A stretch of DNA of 64,000 nucleotides from JAGWBD01 sp965220615. GTDB taxonomy: Bacteria > Chloroflexota > Anaerolineae > Aggregatilineales > Phototrophicaceae. Shown piece by piece: positions 8,196 through 16,923 of this stretch. Within the stretch, counting starts at the first letter, position 1. Every line of letters starts with the position of its first letter. The translations under genes and the position numbers were made by a program. The stretch lies in NCBI GenBank assembly GCA_965220615.1, contig CBDCQL010000001.1:623256-687255 (forward strand). The letters run 5' to 3'. The notes beneath the pieces were generated by a model. The model worked only from the letters and a program-made list of their open reading frames with translations, did no database searches and was not told where the DNA came from.

Positions 8196-9482
8196 GTGCG
8201 CCTCGCGGCCCTGCGCTACCGCGACTTTCGTCTGCTCTGGAGCGCCGAACTGCTCTCCACCACCGGCTCGCAGATGCAGACCTTCGCCATCAACTGGCAC
8301 GTCTTTCAGTTGCTCAACGACCAGACGCTGACGCTGCAACTCTTCGGGCAGGAGCAGGAGCTGGGCGCCGAGGCCCTCGGTCTGGGCGGCCTGGGCCTGA
8401 TTCGCATGTTGCCAATCATCCTCTGCTCGCTGCTGGGCGGCATGGCGGCCGACGCTTGGGAGCGACGCCGCCTGATGGTCGTGACGCGCGCCCTGGCCGC
8501 GCTGCTCTCGCTGGGGCTGGCGCTGCTGACCCTCGGCGGGGGCGCGACGCTGGTGCCGGTCTATCTGGCGGGGGCGCTGGCGGCCGGCCTGATGGCCTTC
8601 GACCTGCCCGCGCGCCAGTCGCTGGTGCCGCATCTGGTGCGCCGCGAGCATTTGAGCAACGCCATCAGCCTGGAGATGCTGGTCTGGCACCTGGCCAACA
8701 TCGTCGGGCCGGCCCTGGCCGGGGTGTTCATCGGCGCCGCGCAGGGACAGGGCGCGCACTTCAGCGGGCCGGTCGGGATGGTCTACGCCCTGACGGCGCT
8801 GGCCCTGTTGCTGGCGGCGGGCGCCGTGGCCCTGTTGCGGCACCGGGGCGCGGCGCCGGGCCGCCGCCAGCTCAACCCCGGCGCTTTCCGGGAGGGGCTG
8901 CGCTTCACCTTCCGCACGCCCATTATTCGCGGCACCATGCTGCTGGACTTCCTGGCGGTGTTCTTCGGCTCGGCGCGCACGATGCTGCCGCTCATCGCGG
9001 TGGACGTGCTGGGCGTGGGCGCCCAGGGCTACGGTCTGCTGGCGGCCGCCCAGCCGACCGGCGCCGTGCTGGCCGGCAGCCTGCTGGCGCTGGGCCGCGA
9101 GATCCGGCGCCAGGGCCTGGCGCTGTTGGCCAGCGTGGCGCTCTACGCGCTGGCGACCGCGCTCTTCGGCCTCTCCACCAGCCTGGCGCTCTCCTGGCTG
9201 CTCTTCGCCCTGACCGGCGCGGGCGATACCGTCTCCTCGGTCATCCGCAACACCATTCGTCAGGTGAACACGCCCGACGGCCTGCGCGGCCGCATGACCG
9301 GGGTGAATATGGTCTTCGCCATGGGCGGCCCGCAACTGGGCGAGATCGAGGCCGGTCTGGTGGCGGCGCTTTTCGGCGCGCCTTTCGCCATCGTCACCGG
9401 CGGCCTGGCCGCGCTGGCGCTGACCGGCGTGATCGCCCTGCGCTACCCGGGTCTGCGGCGCTACACCAGCGCCGTCGCCTGA
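8196..9482 (+). CDS. MFS transporter, EntS/DHA3-like exporter
   Basis: A 428-residue, ~12-helix transporter starting at GTG with the characteristic first line LRYRDFRLLWSAELLSTTGSQ. It also has the loop motif GGMAADAWERRRLM between helices 2 and 3, and a central cytoplasmic loop near residue 220 (HRGAAPGRRQLNPGAFREGL). This DHA3 group exports siderophores, macrolides or other small molecules. It is the second gene of the MaoC operon. Nothing in the sequence names the cargo. Confidence 0.88.
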   Translation: MRLAALRYRDFRLLWSAELLSTTGSQMQTFAINWHVFQLLNDQTLTLQLFGQEQELGAEALGLGGLGLIRMLPIILCSLLGGMAADAWERRRLMVVTRALAALLSLGLALLTLGGGATLVPVYLAGALAAGLMAFDLPARQSLVPHLVRREHLSNAISLEMLVWHLANIVGPALAGVFIGAAQGQGAHFSGPVGMVYALTALALLLAAGAVALLRHRGAAPGRRQLNPGAFREGLRFTFRTPIIRGTMLLDFLAVFFGSARTMLPLIAVDVLGVGAQGYGLLAAAQPTGAVLAGSLLALGREIRRQGLALLASVALYALATALFGLSTSLALSWLLFALTGAGDTVSSVIRNTIRQVNTPDGLRGRMTGVNMVFAMGGPQLGEIEAGLVAALFGAPFAIVTGGLAALALTGVIALRYPGLRRYTSAVA

Positions 9483-9634
9483 GCGCCCTGCGACTGGCAG
9501 CGCACTTGCGGCGGCAGTATCATGGCGTTCGGACAGCCGCCGCCCAGGGCGCCGGGTCGCCGAAGGCGCGGCAGGGAAAAACAGGACCGCCGGCAGCATC
9601 CGCCCGGTCCGTCGGGGCGCCTGTGCCGGATGCG
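9483..9634. repeat. 152-bp exact repeat, copy 1
   Basis: Bases 9483-9634 appear identical to 15399-15550 (offset 5,916), as read base by base. The unit is GC-rich with several internal inverted segments (GGCGGC...GCCGCC) and lies between genes in both places. Each copy ends directly before a short palindrome (CGCAAATTTGCG here, GCAATTGC at copy 2) and the start region of a downstream + strand gene. No ORF is shared. It could be a small non-autonomous mobile element or a copied regulatory cassette. Confidence 0.9.
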
Positions 9635-9671
9635 CGCAAATTTGCGACGGCGCGGCTTGACGCATTAGAAT
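9635..9671 (+). promoter_or_regulatory. Promoter with palindromic operator for sugar ABC operon
   Basis: TTGCGA (9642-9647) and TAGAAT (9666-9671) are 18 bp apart. A perfect 12-bp palindrome, CGCAAATTTGCG (9635-9646), covers the -35 box. This fits repression by a LacI/GntR-type sugar regulator. The binding-protein gene starts at 9707 with AAAGGGGAG upstream. Confidence 0.5.
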
Positions 9672-9706
9672 CAGGGAGACAAACATACTGAAAGGGGAGC
9701 CCCAAC

Positions 9707-10936
9707 ATGAAGCTGCACAAACGCATTCTTACCCTTGTTCTGCTCATCTTTTTGCTCAGTCCCGGCTTCGCCGGGCAGGCGCAAGACAGCACGATTTCTT
9801 TCCTGGCGCCGCCCTGGGGCGTACCGCCCAACGAAGATTCGCTAAACGCTTTCATGGAAGAGAGCGGCATCACCGTTGAGATTCAGTCGGTACAAATGGC
9901 CGATCTCTACAGCCGGGTGCAAGTTTCCGCCGCCGCTGGCGAGGTGCCCGCCGATGTAATCTTCATTACTGAAGAAGGGCCCTCCAACGTAGTCGCTACC
10001 GGCAATATGCTGCCGCTCAACGACCTTCTGGACATGGGCGACCTCGACACGGACGACTTCGAGAAGCTCGACTTCTGGACGCTCGACGGCGATGTCCTGG
10101 CGATCCCGACTTACTTGCAGCTGGTGATGATGGATTACAACGCCGCCACCCTGGCTGGGGCCGGCTTTGATGCCGCGCCAACCACCTGGGCCGAGCTGGA
10201 CGCGCAGGCGCGCGCCGTTCGCGATGCCGGCCTGGATGACAACCCCATCGCCATGGGCGCCATCAACTGGTCCTGGTGGCTGATTGCCCTGAGCATGGGC
10301 GACCCCATGTTCGACGACGATCTCAATCCCGTCTTCGCAGATGAAGGCAGCAAGGCCCGCGAAGCCATGGCCCTGCTCAAGACCTGGTTTGATGACGAGC
10401 TGATCAGCCCCGAGATCCTGGCCGGCAGCATCAACCAGCACGCGCTCTTCTGGAGCGGCGTCGGCGTCTTCCACCAGGGCTGGCAAGGCTCGGTCGTGCC
10501 CGGCAACGCCGAATCCTCCATGCAAGCGCCCAATGTCGAATACATGGTCCTGCCGGAAGTCGGCAATACCTGGAGCTTCCCCGCCGGTATCGGTATCTCG
10601 GTCGACAGCGAGAATGTGGAAGCGGCCTGGGAATTTGTCAAGTGGTATGTCGGCGACCAGAACATGACTGACATCTGGAATGCCTTCGGCCTCTATCCCT
10701 CGCGGATTTCCATCAGCAGCGCGCTGAACGAAGCCGGCGAGATCCAGGGCTATGACACCATCGTCGCGCAGAGCATGCACACCAACGAGCTGCCGCGTTT
10801 CACGTTGTGGTGGGGTCCCTGGGCGGCAGCCGTCAGCGAGGGCATCAAGGAAGGCATGTCCACGGGGATGTCGGCTGACGAGATCATCGATGGCCTGGCT
10901 GAGGAATGGAACGAGCTCAAGGCGGAATACGAGTAG
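9707..10936 (+). CDS. Sugar ABC transporter substrate-binding protein (family 1)
   Basis: A 409-residue periplasmic/lipid-anchored type binding protein for a CUT1-like carbohydrate importer. It has a Sec signal peptide, MKLHKRILTLVLLIFLLSPG, cleaved near AGQAQD. There is no lipobox Cys. The mature part shows the family-1 hinge pattern (VPADVIFITEEGPSNVVATG; PAGIGISVDSENVEAAWEFV). It is followed by two permeases and a GH3 beta-N-acetylhexosaminidase, so the ligand may be an amino sugar or chito-oligosaccharide. No ATPase is encoded nearby. Confidence 0.88.
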   Translation: MKLHKRILTLVLLIFLLSPGFAGQAQDSTISFLAPPWGVPPNEDSLNAFMEESGITVEIQSVQMADLYSRVQVSAAAGEVPADVIFITEEGPSNVVATGNMLPLNDLLDMGDLDTDDFEKLDFWTLDGDVLAIPTYLQLVMMDYNAATLAGAGFDAAPTTWAELDAQARAVRDAGLDDNPIAMGAINWSWWLIALSMGDPMFDDDLNPVFADEGSKAREAMALLKTWFDDELISPEILAGSINQHALFWSGVGVFHQGWQGSVVPGNAESSMQAPNVEYMVLPEVGNTWSFPAGIGISVDSENVEAAWEFVKWYVGDQNMTDIWNAFGLYPSRISISSALNEAGEIQGYDTIVAQSMHTNELPRFTLWWGPWAAAVSEGIKEGMSTGMSADEIIDGLAEEWNELKAEYE

Positions 10937-10980
10937 GGGCGACTCTGTGAGTTGCCCATGAATCGCCACAACTCGAATTC

Positions 10981-11010
10981 CGTAGGGGCGAGCCTTGGCT
11001 CGCCCCTACG
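10981..11010. repeat. GGGGCGA...TCGCCCC dyad
   Basis: A perfect 14-bp inverted repeat (CGTAGGGGCGAGCC / GGCTCGCCCCTACG) with a 2-nt loop between binding protein and permease genes. It is a member of a dispersed dyad family in this window and may cap the binding-protein message. Confidence 0.8.
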
Positions 11011-11068
11011 GCAACCTGGGTGAAAAGGGCAAGGTATTCCGAAAGGATGAATAGCAGAAAACCAGGTC

Positions 11069-11986
11069 ATGAAGACTGCTAACCGCCTCCTTTCATCCGA
11101 CTCCCGCTATGTCATCGTTGTCCTGACGCCGATCGTCCTGCTCATCGCGCTCTTCATCTACTACCCGGCGGTCGACACCTTCAGCACCAGCCTGACCAAC
11201 CGCAACTTGCGCATCCGCCTTCCGCCCAAAGCCATCGGCCTGGACAACTATGTCAAACTGGTCAATGACGATGAATTCTGGGAAGTCACTGGTCGCAGCT
11301 TTAAAGTGGTGCTCATCACCCTTCCGCTGGAGATGGCGGTGGCCTTCGGCATCGCCATGCTGCTCAATCAGCGTTTCCCCGGCCGCGGCGCGGTCCGCAC
11401 TCTCGCCATCTTGCCTTGGATGCTGCCCGGCGTTGTTAACGGCTTTTTGTGGGGCTGGCTGCTCAACGGCGAATATGGCGCGCTCAATGGCTTTTTGTAC
11501 CAGTTCGGGCTGATCAGCGAGTATCAGTATTGGCTGCGCGAGCCCGATCATCAGTTGTTTTGGGTCTGCGTCGTGCAGACCTGGACGCGCTATGCCTTCC
11601 CGACGATCATCTTGCTGGCTGGATTGCAGAGCATCCCGGATGACCTCTTCGACGCCGGCAAAGTCGATGGCGCCAACGCCTGGCATCGCGTGCGCTATAT
11701 CACGTTTCCGCTGCTGCTGCCGTCGTTCGGCATCGCCCTGGTGGTCGAGTTCATCGCCGCATTCCAGATCTTCGATGTCGTCTGGACGCTGACCGCGGGC
11801 GGCTCCGCCGGCGGCGCCATGAACCCCTTCACCAAGACCCTGATGCTCTACAATTACGAGCTGGTTTTCCGCGATCTGCGCATCGGCCTGGGCGCGGCGC
11901 TGTCCTATATCATCCTGGCCATGTCGCTGGCCGTTGGCGTCATCTTCGTCATGCGCGTCTACAACCAGGGAGTGCAGGAACAATGA
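11069..11986 (+). CDS. Sugar ABC transporter permease (MalF-type)
   Basis: A 305-residue inner-membrane permease with six predicted helices, the first at residues ~12-33 (VIVVLTPIVLLIALFIYYPA). The EAA-type loop that contacts the ATPase is seen as DLFDAGKVDGANAWHRVRYI followed by TFPLLLP. It pairs with the MalG-type permease at 12081. Together with the binding protein at 9707 they form a CUT1 importer. Confidence 0.88.
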   Translation: MKTANRLLSSDSRYVIVVLTPIVLLIALFIYYPAVDTFSTSLTNRNLRIRLPPKAIGLDNYVKLVNDDEFWEVTGRSFKVVLITLPLEMAVAFGIAMLLNQRFPGRGAVRTLAILPWMLPGVVNGFLWGWLLNGEYGALNGFLYQFGLISEYQYWLREPDHQLFWVCVVQTWTRYAFPTIILLAGLQSIPDDLFDAGKVDGANAWHRVRYITFPLLLPSFGIALVVEFIAAFQIFDVVWTLTAGGSAGGAMNPFTKTLMLYNYELVFRDLRIGLGAALSYIILAMSLAVGVIFVMRVYNQGVQEQ

Positions 11987-12080
11987 GCCCGGGTATCTCT
12001 ATTTCCCGCAATGGGCGCGTACGGGCGAGCCGGCGGCTCGTACCTGCAACCACCCGTTTCGAGAACCGGGGATTGGCGGC

Positions 12081-12965
12081 GTGAAACTATCCCTCCGTGC
12101 GCAAGAACGCCTGCGGCTCAGCTTCATCTACGTCCTTTGCGCCATCGTGCTGATCTGGGCGCTGGCGCCGATCTACTGGGTCGCGGTCAGCAGCATCTCG
12201 ACCCGGCGCGAGCTCTACGCCCAGCCCTACAAGATCTGGTTCCCCGGCGAGCCGACCTTCGAGTCATACCGCACCATCTTCACGCAGGGCGCCAAATTTC
12301 GCGACGGCAGCTTCTCGCCAACCGCCCACCTGATGAGCGCCGGCTTGCGCAACAGCCTTATCATCAGCGTCGCTTCGGCCGCGGTCGTCACGCTGCTGGC
12401 CACCGGCGCCGGCTATGCCTTCGCGCGCATGGAATTCCGCGGCAAAAACGCCATCTTTCTACTCATCATGCTGATGCTGCCGCTGCCAATCTGGGTCTCG
12501 CTGATCGCGTTGTTTTTCATCATGTCGCGGCTGGAGCTGGTGGATTCGCTGCTGGGCCTGGTGTTAATCTTTGTGACGCTGCTGCTGCCGCTGGCGGTCT
12601 GGATGATGACGACTTTTGTGCGGGATATCCCGGCGGAGATCCAGGATGCCGCCCGCGTTGACGGCGCTGACCGCTGGCGGCTCGTTTATAGCATCGTGCT
12701 GCCCCTGGCGCGTCCGGGCATGGTCGCCGTCTTCCTGGTCGCCATGCTCACCACCTGGAACAACTTCTTGATTCCACTGATCTTCACGCGCACCGACGAT
12801 TCGCAGCCGCTTACTATCGTGCTTACGCTCTTCATCGGCCAGTACGAGGTCGCCTGGGAAGACATGTCAGCCGCGGCCGTGGTGACGATGCTGCCGCCCT
12901 TCCTGATGGCGCTCTTCTTCCAGCGCTACCTCGTGCGCGGCTTGACCATGGGCGCGGTGAAATAG
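12081..12965 (+). CDS. Sugar ABC transporter permease (MalG-type)
   Basis: A 294-residue permease starting at GTG 12081 (GTGAAACTATCC, preceded by a GGGG-rich ribosome site). The longer upstream frame has no family similarity. It has six helices. The EAA loop is EIQDAARVDGADRWRLVYSI followed by VLPLARP. The C-terminus ends LVRGLTMGAVK, the usual MalG-type ending. It is partner of the gene at 11069. The ATPase must be supplied from elsewhere, as is common for shared MsmK/UgpC-type ATPases. Confidence 0.88.
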   Translation: MKLSLRAQERLRLSFIYVLCAIVLIWALAPIYWVAVSSISTRRELYAQPYKIWFPGEPTFESYRTIFTQGAKFRDGSFSPTAHLMSAGLRNSLIISVASAAVVTLLATGAGYAFARMEFRGKNAIFLLIMLMLPLPIWVSLIALFFIMSRLELVDSLLGLVLIFVTLLLPLAVWMMTTFVRDIPAEIQDAARVDGADRWRLVYSIVLPLARPGMVAVFLVAMLTTWNNFLIPLIFTRTDDSQPLTIVLTLFIGQYEVAWEDMSAAAVVTMLPPFLMALFFQRYLVRGLTMGAVK

Positions 12966-13020
12966 GGACGACCCATTGGGTCGCCCGTATTTTATCCCTG
13001 TGCGGGTGGCATGATATGCC
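12965..13020. repeat. Two GGGCGA-type dyads
   Basis: GGGACGACCCA...TGGGTCGCCC (12965-12986, one mismatch) overlaps the permease stop. A short GGCATGATATGCC palindrome (13008-13020) follows, flanked by GCCCCTAC. Both belong to the dispersed dyad family. Confidence 0.6.
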
Positions 13021-13103
13021 GCCCCTACAGACCTTGCCTCTGTGCTCTCTGTGCTCTCTGTGATTAACTATCCCCGACTACTTCACGTTCCGGGGAACAG
13101 GCC

Positions 13104-14762
13104 ATGAACATCCAATCCACCATCGCCAGCATGACGACCGAAGAAAAGGTCGGCCAGATGTTCATGCTGGCCTTCGCTGGCGACCAGCTCGACGAAGCGC
13201 GCATCCTCATGGTCGAGCATCTTGTGGGCGGCGCTTACATCAGCGATGAGAACGTCCCGACCGCTGTCGCCGCGTTGGCGCTCTGCAATTCGCTGCAAGC
13301 CTTCGCCGCTGGCACGCGCCTGGGCATCCCGCTGCTGCTCGGCGCCGACCAGGAGGGGACCTGGTCCGTCATGACCGCCGAGAGCGCCATGGGGCCGGGC
13401 AATATGGCCCTGGGCGCCAGCGGCGACCCCGACTGCGCCTACCGGATGTACAGCCTCATCGCCCGCGAAACGGGGGCCGTCGGCTTGAATGTCGCGCTGG
13501 GCCCGGCCGCCGACTGCAACTCCAACCCGCACAACTCCATCATCGAAATGCGTTCCTTCGGCGAAAGGCCCGAGCTGGTCGCCGCGATGACCGCCGCCGC
13601 CGTGCGCGGCTTGCAGGACAATGGCAGCATCGCGGCGATCAAGCACTTCCCCGGCCACGGCGATACCACCCTGGACAGCCACCGCGGCTTGCCCACTGTG
13701 ACGCGCAGCCTTGACGAACTCAAGCGCATTGACTTGCAGCCCTTCGCCGCGGGCATACGGGCCGGCGCGCGCATGGTCATGACCTCGCACATCATCTTCA
13801 GCGCGCTTGACCCCGACCGGCCCGCCACGCTGTCGCCATTCATCCTCGGCGATCTGCTGCGCGGCGAACTTGGATTCGACGGCGTGATCGTCTCCGACAG
13901 CATGAATATGCACTCGATGAAAAGCAATTACGACCCGGCCGATGCGGCGATCCAGGGTTTCAACGCCGGCGTCGACCTGATGATGCTGGCTGAAGAACAT
14001 TACGACCACGACGCCGGCCAATACCTGGCCAACCAGCGCGCCCTCATCCGCGCCGTGATTCGGGCGGTCGAGGATGGCCGCCTCAGCCGCGAACGCGTCG
14101 ATGACGCCGTAAGGCGCGTCCTGAGCCTCAAGCGCGACGCCGGCTGGAGCACCGCGCCGCTGCCCGACCGGACGGGGCAGGTTGGCAGCGACGAACACCG
14201 CGCCCTGGAGCTGGATGTGGCCCGCCGCGCCTTGAGCATTGTGCGCGACAAGGGCGGCCTGATTCCGGTCGACCCGGCCGCGCCGATCACGCTGGTGAAT
14301 GCGACCGAACGTAGCGCCTATGCCGTGCTGACGCGGACGCGCGGCATCGGGCCCAACCAGGCAACGCCCGCCTTTGATGTCTTTGCCGAGGCGATGCGCG
14401 CCCGTTGCGATCGGCTGCGTGTGGTCGGGGCGGAAGACTTCGCCGCCGGAGATCTGCCGGTCGCGGGACTCATCATCGCAGTCACCGAGAATTACACGCT
14501 GCCCGGCATGGACTTCGACCGAAGCCGGCAGGCCGAAATCGTAAATGCGCTGCATGCGGCGGCCGGCGAACGCCTGATTGTGGTTGGCCTGCGCGATCCT
14601 TACGAACTGGCGCATTTCCCCGAGATCGGCAGCTATCTCTGCGCCTTCAGCTTCCGCCCCTGCGCCGCCCAGGCCGCGGCCGACGCGCTGCCGGGTAAAT
14701 GTGAGGCGAAGGGCCGCTCGCCAGTCAGCGTGCCGGGGACGGATGTCGTGGCCGCCGGCTGA
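13104..14762 (+). CDS. nagZ: GH3 beta-N-acetylhexosaminidase (NagZ-type)
   Basis: A 552-residue cytoplasmic glycoside hydrolase of family 3. It carries the NagZ signature KHFPGHGDTTLDSH (residues 180-193) with the Asp-His acid/base pair D191-x-H193. The probable nucleophile is D265 in VSDSMNM. After the ~340-residue TIM barrel comes a ~200-residue second domain, as in two-domain Gram-positive-type NagZ proteins. It removes beta-linked GlcNAc (or another hexosamine) from muropeptides or chito-oligosaccharides. Its position behind the ABC importer suggests it processes the imported sugar. There is no signal peptide. Confidence 0.87.
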   Translation: MNIQSTIASMTTEEKVGQMFMLAFAGDQLDEARILMVEHLVGGAYISDENVPTAVAALALCNSLQAFAAGTRLGIPLLLGADQEGTWSVMTAESAMGPGNMALGASGDPDCAYRMYSLIARETGAVGLNVALGPAADCNSNPHNSIIEMRSFGERPELVAAMTAAAVRGLQDNGSIAAIKHFPGHGDTTLDSHRGLPTVTRSLDELKRIDLQPFAAGIRAGARMVMTSHIIFSALDPDRPATLSPFILGDLLRGELGFDGVIVSDSMNMHSMKSNYDPADAAIQGFNAGVDLMMLAEEHYDHDAGQYLANQRALIRAVIRAVEDGRLSRERVDDAVRRVLSLKRDAGWSTAPLPDRTGQVGSDEHRALELDVARRALSIVRDKGGLIPVDPAAPITLVNATERSAYAVLTRTRGIGPNQATPAFDVFAEAMRARCDRLRVVGAEDFAAGDLPVAGLIIAVTENYTLPGMDFDRSRQAEIVNALHAAAGERLIVVGLRDPYELAHFPEIGSYLCAFSFRPCAAQAAADALPGKCEAKGRSPVSVPGTDVVAAG

Positions 14763-14798
14763 ATTGCCTGCTTCGCCCTGTCTCCAGGGACGGTGCAG

Positions 14799-14819
14799 GG
14801 GCGACCAGCCTGGTCGCCC
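14799..14819. repeat. GGGCGACCA/TGGTCGCCC dyad
   Basis: A perfect 9-bp inverted repeat with a 3-nt loop after the GH3 gene. It is a member of the dispersed dyad family. Confidence 0.7.
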
Positions 14820-14940
14820 GCCGCCCCAGGCGGAAACCAGGAAAAGAGGCGGCCCGCCGGCCGCCCCGGTTGCCTTCGCCAGCGTGCCCGGTCTACTTCA
14901 GTAGCACGGCGATCAGGGCCGGCATGCTGGCCAGCAATGG

Positions 14941-15204
14941 CTAGCCAAAGGTAATCGCCTGGCCAATGCCTTTGAAACGCTGCTGACGCTCGCTAATCTT
15001 CTTGAGGCGATCGTCGAGGGCGTCAAACTTGCCGTTCACCTCTTGCGTCTGTTCTTGCACTACCGTGCGGACGAATTCTTTCGTCGCCAGGGCGTCCAGT
15101 TTGCCGCGCAATTCGCTGATTTCACGTTCGTGCCGTGTTATCTGGTCTGGATCTGTTATGTCAAGTACCTTGCAAAAAATCAACTTCGTTCGATACGTCA
15201 TCAA
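14941..15204 (-). CDS. Small coiled-coil protein, possible C-terminal anchor lost to a TAG
   Basis: An 87-residue protein rich in charged heptads (HEREISELRGKLDALATKEF, then a QEQTQEVNGKFDALDDRLKK stretch), a typical short coiled coil. The frame stops at TAG (14943-14941). Reading through it adds PLLASMPALIAVLLK and a second TAG at 14895, which with the preceding ...GIGQAITFG makes a good transmembrane anchor. The first TAG may therefore be a nonsense change of a Trp-like codon. The function is unknown. The surrounding 14763-15398 stretch holds only this gene and the dyad above. Confidence 0.5.
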   Translation of the reverse strand: MMTYRTKLIFCKVLDITDPDQITRHEREISELRGKLDALATKEFVRTVVQEQTQEVNGKFDALDDRLKKISERQQRFKGIGQAITFG

Positions 15205-15398
15205 AACATTTTGCAGGCTGGTTTAGCAATTGTCTCACAATGAATTGAAGAATCAACTTCTGCCGGACCGCGAATCCCTACATCTCCCGCAATCTTTTGG
15301 ATTATTCGGCGGGCGATTCACAAATTCGTCCCTGCCAACTCCCGTTATTTTCGCACTGCACTATTCAAACTGCGTCTAAACCGGCTGGCGGTGCGCAT

Positions 15399-15550
15399 GC
15401 GCCCTGCGACTGGCAGCGCACTTGCGGCGGCAGTATCATGGCGTTCGGACAGCCGCCGCCCAGGGCGCCGGGTCGCCGAAGGCGCGGCAGGGAAAAACAG
15501 GACCGCCGGCAGCATCCGCCCGGTCCGTCGGGGCGCCTGTGCCGGATGCG
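15399..15550. repeat. 152-bp exact repeat, copy 2
   Basis: Identical to 9483-9634. It ends 21 nt before the ATG at 15572, so it forms the immediate upstream region of the exporter operon. A GCAATTGC palindrome (15552-15559) follows it directly. Confidence 0.9.
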
Positions 15551-15571
15551 GGCAATTGCAGCGGAGCGGTG

Positions 15572-16111
15572 ATGGACGCGGGCGAGGCCCTGAAGTTTGA
15601 CGAGGCGGAACTGCGCGCCAACCGCGAGGGACGCCTCAGCGCGCGCCAGCGCAACCGGGTCTTCGCGCGTCGCCGCCGGCTGATCGTCGTCCTCGCCTTG
15701 CTGACCCTGCTGATCGGCCTGCTGGCCGCCAGCGTCATCCTCGGCCTGCTGCCGGGCGCCACGGCGGAGGGTATTGTGCTGGCCCTCGGCGCCGAGGCGC
15801 TGACGGCGGGCCTCGCCTTTCTGCTGTGGATTTTGTGGCAACGATTTCGCGCCCTGCTCGCGCCTGGTCTTGTCCATTGCGTCAGCGGCCCGGTGACCTG
15901 CTACGTGCTGCGCGAACGCCGCACGGACGACATCGCCGGCCGGCCGGGTACGCGCACCGGTTATTATCTGCGCGTGGCGGAGCAGGAATTCGCCGTATCC
16001 GAGGCGCTGCTGGCCGCCATCGAGGACGGCGCGACCTACCGGCTTTACTATGTGGCGCGGCCCGCCACGCTGCTCAGCGTGGAGCCGGCGCCGGATGACG
16101 GGAGCTCATGA
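15572..16111 (+). CDS. Two-helix membrane protein of the exporter operon
   Basis: A 179-residue protein starting at ATG 15572 (GCGGAGCGG upstream). The open frame extends into the 152-bp repeat but that part is not conserved coding. It has a basic N-terminus, then two helices (residues ~36-60 LIVVLALLTLLIGLLAASVI and ~65-90), then a soluble beta-rich C-terminal domain. Its stop overlaps the ATG of the ABC ATPase (16108-16111). The family is unknown; an accessory subunit of the ABC-2 exporter is likely from context. Confidence 0.65.
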   Translation: MDAGEALKFDEAELRANREGRLSARQRNRVFARRRRLIVVLALLTLLIGLLAASVILGLLPGATAEGIVLALGAEALTAGLAFLLWILWQRFRALLAPGLVHCVSGPVTCYVLRERRTDDIAGRPGTRTGYYLRVAEQEFAVSEALLAAIEDGATYRLYYVARPATLLSVEPAPDDGSS

Positions 16112-16923
16112 ACGACGAAAACCCTGCGGCCCGCAATGCCGACGATGCGCCCCGCGACCTCTTGCGGGTACAGGGCCTCGGCTACAAGTACGGTTCTTTC
16201 CACGCGCTCAGCGACGTGTCCTTTCGGGCCGGCGCGGGCGAACTGATCGCGCTCGTGGGGCGCAACGGCGCCGGCAAGTCCACCCTGCTGCGCTGTATCG
16301 CCGGCTGGTCGCGCGCCAGCGACGGCGAGGTGCACGTCATGGGCCAGGCGCTGGCGGAAAACGAGCGTCAGGCGCGCGAGCACGTGGTGCTGCTGCCGGA
16401 TACGCCGCCCTTCTATGACGAATTGACCGCCTGGGAGCATTTGCAGTTCGCGGCGCAGTCGCATGGCTGGCGCGACTGGGAGGACGAGGGCGAGGACCTG
16501 CTGGAGCGCTACGGCCTCTTCAACAACCGCGACGCCTTCCCCTTCGCCTTCTCGCGCGGCATGCGCTACAAGCTGGCCATGTGCATGGCGCTGCTGGTCG
16601 AGCCCAAAATCCTGCTGATGGACGAGCCCCTGGGCCCGCTGGACCCCGTCTCCGCCGACGAGTTGTGGATCGAACTCAATCGCCACCGCAACGAAGGCAT
16701 GACGATTCTGCTCAGCAGCCACCAGTTGCCGCATGAAGCCTGGCCCGATCGCTATCTCATCATGGAACAGGGCGAGATCATCGGCCAGGGCACGCCGGAC
16801 GAATTGCGCGCCTCGCTGCGCCTTGGCGCGGACGACCCCCTGACTCTCGACAGCATGCTGCGCGCCGCCCTGCGCCGTCGCCGCAATTCCCCCAGGCCCG
16901 ATGACGCCGCTGCCGCTGACTGA
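16108..16923 (+). CDS. ABC-2 type exporter ATP-binding protein
   Basis: A 271-residue ATPase. Walker A is GRNGAGKST with K57. The signature loop is atypical: FSRGMRYKLAMCMAL in place of LSGGQ. Walker B is ILLMDEPLGPLDP and the H-loop is LLSSHQLP. It is overlapped at both ends by neighbours (15572 and the permease at 16901), so it forms a tight operon. It would drive an efflux or lipid/polysaccharide export permease. It is the only ABC ATPase in the window and is not of the sugar-importer (MalK) type, as it lacks the long C-terminal regulatory domain. Confidence 0.88.
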   Translation: MNDENPAARNADDAPRDLLRVQGLGYKYGSFHALSDVSFRAGAGELIALVGRNGAGKSTLLRCIAGWSRASDGEVHVMGQALAENERQAREHVVLLPDTPPFYDELTAWEHLQFAAQSHGWRDWEDEGEDLLERYGLFNNRDAFPFAFSRGMRYKLAMCMALLVEPKILLMDEPLGPLDPVSADELWIELNRHRNEGMTILLSSHQLPHEAWPDRYLIMEQGEIIGQGTPDELRASLRLGADDPLTLDSMLRAALRRRRNSPRPDDAAAAD

